A DNA stretch of 64,000 nucleotides from an uncultured cyanobacterium. GTDB lineage: Bacteria > Cyanobacteriota > Cyanobacteriia > PCC-6307 > Cyanobiaceae. Of the stretch, positions 47,237 to 54,714 are shown piece by piece; the stretch's first letter is position 1, and each line of letters starts with the position of its first letter. A program made the translations under genes and the position numbers. The notes beneath the pieces are model-generated. The model worked only from the letters and a program-made list of their open reading frames with translations, did not search any database and was not told where the DNA came from. The stretch covers positions 124,001-188,000 of the forward strand of contig CAIOGZ010000077.1 in the NCBI GenBank assembly GCA_903858015.1, written 5' to 3'.

Positions 47237-48676
47237 TTACCGAATCGAGCGGGTGGATTCCCAAAAGGTACCGAAACGATCATTCAGCAGGGCCAGCAAG
47301 GGCCGACTACCGAGCTGAATCAGTCCGCTGACAGCCATGCCGGGATGGAGGGCATAGCTTTGGCCGCGGCGCTCCAACTGAACCCGCTCCAGCCGCACAA
47401 TCGCTGGAAAGACCTCCTGATTCGTGCGGGAGTCAGCTGGAAGGGCATCGGCGCCAATCCGGCTGATCGTTCCCCGCAGGGAGCCATAGTCCGTGAAGGG
47501 AAAGGATGTAACCCGCACATCCACAGGCTGGCCAGGCTTGAGGAAACCGATGTCCCGGTTGGATATCGCCAGCTCCACCTCCAAGGCCTGCTGGGGAACA
47601 ATGCGAGCGAGGACATGGCCAGAGGCAAGCTCTCCTGGCTTAGCCCGCAGATCAAAAACCTTCCCTGCAACCGGAGCCCGCAGTATGCCTAGGCGGAGCC
47701 TGGACTGCAGCTGGGCAAGACGGCTGCCCGTCTCCAGCAGCTGCCGCCTGGCTTCTACGTACTGGCCATAGAGCAGTCTGCGGTTGCTAGATCCCACTTG
47801 CTTGAGATTTGCATCACTCTCACCGATGTCACGGCGGGCCGCTTCCAGCTGTTGTTCGGTGCGGTGAATTAAACCGTCCAGCTCCACATTGCGTTCCTCC
47901 TGCCGATAAAGTTCGAGGCGAGAGATGGCTCCCTGCTGCAACAAACCCTCCATCCTGAGTTGGATATTGTTATTGATTGCCCGTTTGCGGATCAGGGCCT
48001 GCAGATCACTGTTTTGTTCACGGAAGCTAGCGGCACTGCGCAGGCGTCGCTCGTCGGCGGCCTTGCGCCGCAGGGCGGTATCTTGCAACTGGTCGTGGAG
48101 GCCCAGGCGCTGCTCCAGACCCTGGACCGGCATGGCCGGTAGGCCCAGTTGGAGGGCCGCCTGGTTGGCCTCCTGGCGCCAGAGATCCCGCAGAGCCTCC
48201 AGTTCGAGCCGCTGGCGCTGGGCATCCTCGCTATCCAACTCCACTAGGGGTTGCCCCGCCTTAACCAACTGGCCATCACGGACCAACACCCGCTTGATCG
48301 GGGCTGTGAACGGTGGAAAGAGCTCAAAACTGCCGCCCACCGGCCGCAGCTGGCCGTTGGCGCTGATCGATGTCTCAATGCGGGCAACACTGCCGTAGGC
48401 CAAACCGAAGCCGGTGAGACCGATCAAGCTCCAAATGATCGCCCGGCTCCAGCCTCGGGTGCTTCGCTTCAGGTGGGTGCGCCGCCGTCGCAGGCCAAAG
48501 CCACCACCCCTTGATTGTGGAGGCTGGCCTTCTAGCCCCTCGGCCGCCGGCAGCTCCAGAGTCTGCAAGGCCCCAGCCTCGGCAGCTGGGGGGAAGGCGG
48601 CAGGAGTGGGTGAGGGTCGGTGGCCATTCCCGTTGGAGTTGCCGGCAGTTGCGATGCCGTTGCTGGTGATGGTCAT
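47237..48676 (-). CDS. HlyD-family membrane fusion protein (type I secretion adaptor)
   Basis: 479 residues. Cytoplasmic N-terminus (~85, Gln/Pro/Asn-rich), one membrane helix (about 83-105, IIWSLIGLTGFGLAYGSV), then a biotinyl-lipoyl-like half (RVLVRDGQLVKAGQPLVELDSEDAQ), a long coiled-coil hairpin (about 160-335, Gln/Leu/Arg-rich) and the beta barrel (GILRAPVAGKVFDL, LEVELAISNRDIGFLKPGQPVDVRV). It bridges the ABC exporter and an outer-membrane TolC-type channel. Its start overlaps the exporter stop by four bases, so the two are coupled. No TolC gene is in the window. Confidence 0.92.
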   Translation of the reverse strand: MTITSNGIATAGNSNGNGHRPSPTPAAFPPAAEAGALQTLELPAAEGLEGQPPQSRGGGFGLRRRRTHLKRSTRGWSRAIIWSLIGLTGFGLAYGSVARIETSISANGQLRPVGGSFELFPPFTAPIKRVLVRDGQLVKAGQPLVELDSEDAQRQRLELEALRDLWRQEANQAALQLGLPAMPVQGLEQRLGLHDQLQDTALRRKAADERRLRSAASFREQNSDLQALIRKRAINNNIQLRMEGLLQQGAISRLELYRQEERNVELDGLIHRTEQQLEAARRDIGESDANLKQVGSSNRRLLYGQYVEARRQLLETGSRLAQLQSRLRLGILRAPVAGKVFDLRAKPGELASGHVLARIVPQQALEVELAISNRDIGFLKPGQPVDVRVTSFPFTDYGSLRGTISRIGADALPADSRTNQEVFPAIVRLERVQLERRGQSYALHPGMAVSGLIQLGSRPLLALLNDRFGTFWESTRSIR

Positions 48677-51600
48677 CGTAAGGAATGGGGAGTGGGGGGC
48701 ACAGGGCTCAACGCCGCCGGAACAGGGAGCTGGGACGCAGCTGCTGGCTCTTGGCCGCTGCGACCCTGCTGACGAAACAGGGCGTAATAGGGTCCCCGGG
48801 CAGCCATCAACTGGTCATGGTTACCGACTTCGAGCACGGCACCGCCACCCATGCACACAATTCGATCGGCTTGCGTAATCGAGCTGAGCCGATGGGTGAT
48901 AAACAGAACCGTGCAGCCGCGCAAGGCCTGCATCAGGTTTTCGCTAACCACCCGTTCGGTCTGGTAATCGAGCGCGGAGGTGGCCTCATCCATAATCAGC
49001 AGTCGCGGTTTTTGCAGCACGGTGCGAGCAATGGCGATCCGCTGCCTTTGGCCACCAGAAATACTGCTGCCGCGCTCACCCACCTGGGTGGAATAGCCAG
49101 CTGGCAATTCCATAATGAAATCGTGGGCTCCGGCAATCCGGGCAGCCTCGATCATTTCTTCGCTGCTAGCCTCAGGATTGGTAAGCGTGATGTTGTCTTC
49201 AATCGAACCATCGAAGAGCACCGTATCCTGCGGCACAACACCAATCTGCCGACGCAAGGAATACAACTCCACCTTGCTGATATCAATTCCATCGATAATC
49301 ACCCTTCCCTGCTCTGGGGAATACAAACGTGCTAATAACTTTGCAAGGGTGCTCTTGCCTGATCCACTCGTCCCCACGATCGCTACAAACTCACCACGAG
49401 GTATAGTCAGATTAAGATTATCAAGCAGCCACGGCGACGAATGCTTGTAGCGGAATTGAATATGACTAAATCGGATGTCCCCCTGAATGGTGGGCATTAC
49501 CATCCGGGTGCCGTTGTCCAGGGGTGCCTCCTGAGGATTATCGATCACATCGCTAAGACGCTCGAGGGAAAGGGCCGTTTCCTGAACAGATTGCCAAATG
49601 GAAGTCATTCGCAACAACGGACCAGTGACGTAACCGGCGATAATTCTAAACGCGATTAGTTCGCCAAGACTTAGGGAACCTTGCAGCACCAAGGCAGCGC
49701 CAGCCCATATCACAATCAATCCCGACAGCTTGTTTAGAAAACTGCTGATTGTTCCGGCGGTGGTTCCAAGCAGGGTATTGTCAAATCCATCTGCTACATA
49801 TTCACTGTAGAGATCCTGCCATTTCCAGCGGCTGCGCAGCTCGATATTCTGGGCCTTCACCGTCATCATGCTGCTTAACACCTCGACGAGATGGCTTTGG
49901 GTACGGGCATTGGCAACAGCGCGGCGCTGCAGCTGGTCACGCACAATTGGCGACACCGATAGGGTCAGAAGCACCAGTAGCGGAATTACAGCCAGAGTGA
50001 GCAGGGTCAGCTGCCAGCTATAAATTAGCATCACAACAATATAAAGAATTGCAAACACTGCGTCGAGGATGGTAGTCAGTGCGGTTCCGGTGAGAAAGCT
50101 ACGAACCTTTTCCAGTTCGGCAATCCTACTGCTGACTTCACCAACGGAGCGACGATCAAAGTAGCTAAGCGGCAACCTCAATAAGTGGTCAATGATTTGG
50201 GTGCCGAGGGATAAATCGATGCGGTTGGTGGTATCAACAAACAAAAACGTTCTTAGGCAGAGCAGCAAACCTTCGAACAGGGCAAAGACCACCAGCAGCA
50301 GTCCGAGCACCCCTAGGGCCGAGGGGCTGTTGTTGATGATCACCTTGTCGATCACCTGCTGGATCAGCAGGGGATTGACCAAGCCAAACAGCTGTACGAA
50401 AAAGCTGGCCACCAACACCTCCATCAACACGGTGCGGTGCTGGCGCAGGGCCGGAACAAACCAGGCGAAACCGAAACGGCGCCGGGGGGTGAATTCATTG
50501 ACCCGCAGGGTGAGCACCTCTCCGCCAGGGCCCCACTGCTCGCCAAAATCCTCAAAGCTGAGCTCCTGGTTTCCCACCGCCGGAATGCCCAGCACCAGAT
50601 GGTGGCGATTGCTGCGGTAGACCACCGCCAAACCATCGCCCCAGCGAAGCAGCAGCGGTGGGTTGAGCTGCACAAGGGCTTCGCTGCGGACCTGCAGCAG
50701 CTGGGTCTGCAGTCCGATGGATTCGGCCAGGGCCCCGGCCAAGGCGAGGGAAGCCTCGCCATGGCGTTCCACCTGGTCTCCGTAGATCCGCCTCAGCAGA
50801 TCCCGCCGGAACGGCAGCTGCAGATGCTCGCTGAGCATGCGGAAAGCAGCGATCGGCGACTCCAGCGGGCCCACACCCCGCACCCAGGGGAAGGCCTCGG
50901 CAGGGAGTCGGTCGGGATCAAGGTCGGCCTGGTCGTCGGGCGAAGCGGGTGCTGCCTGATCGGCCAGATGGGGGGGGTGGCTCGCCTGGTAGGCCTGCCA
51001 GCGGGCCAGTACAAGGGCCTTAGCGCTCCTACCCGCAGGCCCCTGGCCATCAGCGGCCGGCTGCGGTTCACCGTGATGCAGGGCCGCTTCAAGGGCCGCC
51101 TGGTCCACCCCAAGCAGACGACAGGAGGCTGCATCGCTCGCCAACGCCGAAGCCTGGTCCGCAGCTGCCAGGCTGGCCCCCAGGGGAAGGGGTCCTGCCG
51201 CCACTAGCCAGAGTCGATCCTTTGCCAGGGCTTCGGGCCGATCCAAGCAGCGTGGCCAGACCTTGGTCTGCGGTGCCAGCAGCCGGGCTGCCGTCACCAG
51301 CTCCCGGTCAAGAACCAGCGGAGATTCGCGCAGATAGGCATTCAGGACCTCAAACAGCTCCGCACCATTGACCGTGGTAGCAATCCGCTCAGCCAGGGCC
51401 GGACATTCCAGCATTGCCGACTTCATCGCCTCCAGGGGTAGGGCACAGACGACCAATTCCGTGGAAGCGATCACGGTTTCGCGGCATCCACCGGCAGCCA
51501 AGGCCGTCAGGCCAAGCACCGCCCCCGGACCCAGCCGTTCCAGGGTCGCCACCCGATGCGAAAGGCGATCGCTGAACACCACGGAACGCGCCGTTCCCTC

Positions 51601-51771
51601 GATCAGACAAAACAACTCCGCCAGGGGCTGTTCTTTCCGCATCAGGGCCTGGCCCTGGGGTAGGCGTCTGAGGTTCCCCAGGGCAGCCAAGATCGCCAGC
51701 GCGCTGGGCGTTAGATCGGCCAACAGGGGGATGGCCCCCAGCAGCTGGGTTGTTTCGATCAGGGCAGCCAT
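48673..51771 (-). CDS. HlyB-type ABC exporter with cyclic-nucleotide-binding domain
   Basis: 1032 residues. An N-terminal CNB-like domain (about 10-125, LGPGAVLGLTALAAGG motif) precedes a linker. A degenerate C39 peptidase domain follows (about 305-430, IAAFRMLSEHLQLPF and RSNRHHLVLGI); the catalytic Cys is absent, so it binds rather than cleaves substrate, as in HlyB. Six membrane helices lie at about 450-730. The ATPase has Walker A GTSGSGKST (near 800), signature ISGGQRQRIAIAR and Walker B LLIMDEATSALD. It is the energised core of the type I system. Stop overlaps hlyD; start lies 1 base after the parvulin gene stop. Confidence 0.93.
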   Translation of the reverse strand: MAALIETTQLLGAIPLLADLTPSALAILAALGNLRRLPQGQALMRKEQPLAELFCLIEGTARSVVFSDRLSHRVATLERLGPGAVLGLTALAAGGCRETVIASTELVVCALPLEAMKSAMLECPALAERIATTVNGAELFEVLNAYLRESPLVLDRELVTAARLLAPQTKVWPRCLDRPEALAKDRLWLVAAGPLPLGASLAAADQASALASDAASCRLLGVDQAALEAALHHGEPQPAADGQGPAGRSAKALVLARWQAYQASHPPHLADQAAPASPDDQADLDPDRLPAEAFPWVRGVGPLESPIAAFRMLSEHLQLPFRRDLLRRIYGDQVERHGEASLALAGALAESIGLQTQLLQVRSEALVQLNPPLLLRWGDGLAVVYRSNRHHLVLGIPAVGNQELSFEDFGEQWGPGGEVLTLRVNEFTPRRRFGFAWFVPALRQHRTVLMEVLVASFFVQLFGLVNPLLIQQVIDKVIINNSPSALGVLGLLLVVFALFEGLLLCLRTFLFVDTTNRIDLSLGTQIIDHLLRLPLSYFDRRSVGEVSSRIAELEKVRSFLTGTALTTILDAVFAILYIVVMLIYSWQLTLLTLAVIPLLVLLTLSVSPIVRDQLQRRAVANARTQSHLVEVLSSMMTVKAQNIELRSRWKWQDLYSEYVADGFDNTLLGTTAGTISSFLNKLSGLIVIWAGAALVLQGSLSLGELIAFRIIAGYVTGPLLRMTSIWQSVQETALSLERLSDVIDNPQEAPLDNGTRMVMPTIQGDIRFSHIQFRYKHSSPWLLDNLNLTIPRGEFVAIVGTSGSGKSTLAKLLARLYSPEQGRVIIDGIDISKVELYSLRRQIGVVPQDTVLFDGSIEDNITLTNPEASSEEMIEAARIAGAHDFIMELPAGYSTQVGERGSSISGGQRQRIAIARTVLQKPRLLIMDEATSALDYQTERVVSENLMQALRGCTVLFITHRLSSITQADRIVCMGGGAVLEVGNHDQLMAARGPYYALFRQQGRSGQEPAAASQLPVPAALSPVPPTPHSLR

Positions 51772-51772
51772 C

Positions 51773-52588
51773 TCAGTTACCTCTCCCGCTCAGGGCCAGT
51801 TCCGGTTGCCGGCTGCCGGGCAGGATCTTGGCGGCGGAGGAGCTGTGGAGCTCCGCCAAGGCGACGGCGGCGCAGGATTCCAGCTCCGCGTCCAGCAGCT
51901 CTTGCAAGAGCTGCTGGCGAATCGGGGCGGTGAGCTGGGCTGGAAGGCGCTTTTCCAACCGCACCAACAGGATCGTCTGATCGACCAGAAACGGTGGATG
52001 GATCTCTCCCTCCAGCAGCCGGGCCAAGACCGCCCCAATGCTGGGATGGGGTTGACCAAGCGCCATCGGCCCCACCAGGCCCCGGGTATGGCGCTCCTCC
52101 CCAAGCGCATGGCTCTCGGCAAGGTCGCCAAAGCTGGCGCCGTCATCAATCAAGCGAAGATAGAGCTCTTCGGCCACACCTTGCCGATCCAATCGCATCA
52201 TTCGAAATACCACCTGATCGAGATTGGCGCGGCGCGTGATGTAATACGATTCGAGGCGATCTCCATAGCGAGCCTCCACGGCAATCTGAAGCCGTTGCTG
52301 GTTCCAGCGTTGCCTGGCCTGGGCCCGCAAGCCCTCGGGCAGCTGATCGGTCCAGTTGCCCTCCAGGTTGGCTGGCAGCCCGGTGGCCAATTCAGCGCAG
52401 ATCTGCCGAGCGATCTGCTCAATCTGGGCGGGACTGCTGGTCGCCAACTGCCGCAGCCGCTCCAGCAGCAGCTGCCGCACCAGGGGCAATAAGATACCCT
52501 GGTGCTCCAACAACGAGAGCAGCGGCAGGCGCGCTATCTCGCTCAGGGCCTGCTGCAGATCAGCCTGCAGCGCTACATCAGCGATCAT
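51773..52588 (-). CDS. Parvulin-like (SurA/PpiC-type) peptidyl-prolyl isomerase of the secretion operon
   Basis: 271 residues with no signal peptide or membrane helix. The N-terminal ~130 residues are helical (chaperone-like). The PPIC-type domain spans about 145-240, with FGDLAESHALGEERHTRGLVGPM (parvulin-type GxxG loop) and IGAVLARLLEGEIHPPFLVDQTILLVRLEKRLPAQL. A cytosolic parvulin fused into a type I secretion operon would be suited to keep the proline-containing substrates unfolded or export-ready (inference). Spaced 1 base from the exporter gene and 3 bases from the RTX gene, so it is clearly part of the operon. Confidence 0.8.
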   Translation of the reverse strand: MIADVALQADLQQALSEIARLPLLSLLEHQGILLPLVRQLLLERLRQLATSSPAQIEQIARQICAELATGLPANLEGNWTDQLPEGLRAQARQRWNQQRLQIAVEARYGDRLESYYITRRANLDQVVFRMMRLDRQGVAEELYLRLIDDGASFGDLAESHALGEERHTRGLVGPMALGQPHPSIGAVLARLLEGEIHPPFLVDQTILLVRLEKRLPAQLTAPIRQQLLQELLDAELESCAAVALAELHSSSAAKILPGSRQPELALSGRGN

Positions 52589-52591
52589 GTT

Positions 52592-54622
52592 TTAAGCGTT
52601 GAAGCGGATGTCAGCTTTGTGGAGCACGGCGGTCGGATTGGCCATCGTCACGCTGCCCATGCTGATCGAACCTTGCGACCAGTCCCCATCGGCATCAAAC
52701 ATCAGTTGATGCGTATCGGAGGCGTATGCGATCGTTGGTGAACCGATGCCGAGACTACCGATCTCGGCAAGGGTTCCCACCACCAGCCCGATCGGACTGA
52801 CCTGCCCGCCGGCTGGAGTGCCAGGGGAATCTGGCTGGCGGATTAGATGGCCCTTATCGAAGCCGAAGATGCCGCCTTGGTTGTTCCAGAGGTCCTGGGT
52901 GAATCCAGCCAGGGAGCTGCTGATCTCCAGCTTGTCGCCCCGGCCTGGGTCGAAGCCGGCCATCACATCGACCTGGCCGGCGAGCTTTCCGCCCTGCATC
53001 CAGCTGCCGCTTTGCCAGAGGTCCTGTTTGGCGCTGTCGTTGAGGGCGGCCCAGAAATCGGGATCGGTGAGCCGTTCGGCGAAATTGCGGCTGTCCGCGG
53101 CCCGCAGGGCCGCACCGGCATTCGACTGCACAAACGTTTCACCCCCGCCATCCCGGGCCCTGAGCTGGTCTTGGCCGAACCCCCCATCCAGCCTGTTGCC
53201 CGTCCCAGCGACGGCTAGCAGCTGGTCGTTGCCGAAACCACCCTGTAGTTGGTTGGCCTGGGAGCCCTGGCCAAGGCTGATCAGATCACTGCCAAAGCCG
53301 CCAGCCAGCGAACTATCTTGGGCCTGCTCGAGGGCGATTGCATCGTTACCACTTCCCCCATCAATCTGGCTGGCATTGGCTGTGCCTTTAACCTGGTCAT
53401 TGCCGGATCCGGTGTTGATGCTGCTGTTGCGAATACCATCGACACTGCCCGCCACCAACGAGCGCCCCTCCACCCAGTCATTGCCAGCGCCGGTCCAGAC
53501 CGTGGAGGTATCGATGCCAGCGGCATCGGCCCTCGATCCACTGCCAAGCGTCCGGTCGGAAGCCACCCCACCCAGGCCGATCACTTGGGCATCGCCGCCG
53601 TTGGCCATCACCGTGCTGGCATGGATGCCCAGGCCCTGGAGGTCGGCCCGCGGCAGCTCGCCGCCAGCGCTGGGCGCCAAGGCCAGTAGCGAAGCATCAG
53701 CGCCATTCTCGAGGCTGGCCATGCCCTTGCCGACCACCACCAGAGCGCCGTTGGCGGGGCCCAGGATCGTGCTGTTATCGATGCCAATGGCGTTGGCCAC
53801 GAGCGCCTGTGGCTGGCCCGGGCTACCGCTGCTAGGCGGCAGCTCCAGCCGGGCGCTGGCCACCCCACCCACCTGGGCCACCGAGGCAGCGCCGACCCGC
53901 CCCGGCAGCGCCACCACCTGGTAACCCTCCAACCCCTTGGCATCGGCCAGGGCGCCGCTGCCCCCAGCGAGGCTGGAACCGCTACCGGGATCCAGCCGTG
54001 CCACCGCTTCCACGACGGCGATGGGTTGTCCTTGGAAGCTGGGCGTTGGGCTGATATCGGCCGCGGGCCTGCCCTCAAGACCACGCACCCTGGCGCTGGC
54101 CTGCAGCGCGACAGCAGCAGCAGCCCCGGACAAGGCCGGCTCGGCGGCCTGCAAGACGTGGCCTGCCGCCGTTGCCATCGCCAACAGCGGATTTTGCTCA
54201 CTGCCAATCCAGAGCGGATCGCCGCTGCGGCTGAGCAGGTTGGTGTTGGCGATGGCGATGTTGATGGCGCTGGCATCGGCAGCCACGTCGCTTGGCCCGA
54301 GGGCCGAGGCCGTTGCCTTGGCCTGGCCATTGATCTGGCCTCCTCCCGTGATCAGTGAGAGGCTCGGAGTATTGAAGAAATGATTGTTTCCCGGATCCGC
54401 CAGGAAGCGACTGTTTCCAAAACCAAGGCCCAGGGCCGTTGCCGAAGCATCAACGGGCTGCAAGCTCCGCAGGTTGCGTTGGCTGGCGCTGGCGGTAGGA
54501 CTGATCAAGAGATCAAGTCCGGTTCCGGCCTGAATCAGACTATCGGCAGCGAAGCGGAGGGCAACGGCACGGGAGATGGTGCCTGCCATCGGCTCAAGAT
54601 TGGTGCTCTGTGGAGTAGCCAT
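52592..54622 (-). CDS. RTX-type repeat exoprotein (676 aa)
   Basis: 676 residues from the ATG at 54620-54622 (MATPQSTNLEP); a longer frame from 54649 adds nine residues. The N-terminal ~280 residues are Ala/Ser/Gly-rich. From about 285 solenoid-like units appear (GIDNSTILGPANG, GIHASTVMANGGDAQV, GIDTSTVWTGAGNDWV, GIRNSSINTGSGNDQV). From 422 there are RTX nonapeptides (GGSGNDAIA, GGFGSDLIS, GGFGNDQLL, GGFGQDQLR), expected to bind calcium outside the cell. The C-terminus (VDVMAGFDPGRGDKLEISS, HQLMFDADGDW) looks like a type I secretion signal region. No N-terminal signal peptide, as expected for this route. Confidence 0.85.
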   Translation of the reverse strand: MATPQSTNLEPMAGTISRAVALRFAADSLIQAGTGLDLLISPTASASQRNLRSLQPVDASATALGLGFGNSRFLADPGNNHFFNTPSLSLITGGGQINGQAKATASALGPSDVAADASAINIAIANTNLLSRSGDPLWIGSEQNPLLAMATAAGHVLQAAEPALSGAAAAVALQASARVRGLEGRPAADISPTPSFQGQPIAVVEAVARLDPGSGSSLAGGSGALADAKGLEGYQVVALPGRVGAASVAQVGGVASARLELPPSSGSPGQPQALVANAIGIDNSTILGPANGALVVVGKGMASLENGADASLLALAPSAGGELPRADLQGLGIHASTVMANGGDAQVIGLGGVASDRTLGSGSRADAAGIDTSTVWTGAGNDWVEGRSLVAGSVDGIRNSSINTGSGNDQVKGTANASQIDGGSGNDAIALEQAQDSSLAGGFGSDLISLGQGSQANQLQGGFGNDQLLAVAGTGNRLDGGFGQDQLRARDGGGETFVQSNAGAALRAADSRNFAERLTDPDFWAALNDSAKQDLWQSGSWMQGGKLAGQVDVMAGFDPGRGDKLEISSSLAGFTQDLWNNQGGIFGFDKGHLIRQPDSPGTPAGGQVSPIGLVVGTLAEIGSLGIGSPTIAYASDTHQLMFDADGDWSQGSISMGSVTMANPTAVLHKADIRFNA

Positions 54623-54714
54623 GGGCGCAAAGGCGAAACGGACAACCAAAATGGCCAGGAAGAAAAGGGGACAGGCTTAAGCTCCCGGCCCCCTTGCAGC
54701 AATCGCAACCTGGC

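Noticed and set aside
52746-53924. 392-codon plus-strand open frame
   Set aside because: Antisense to the RTX protein; Pro/Ser-rich because it mirrors Gly/Ala-rich repeats.
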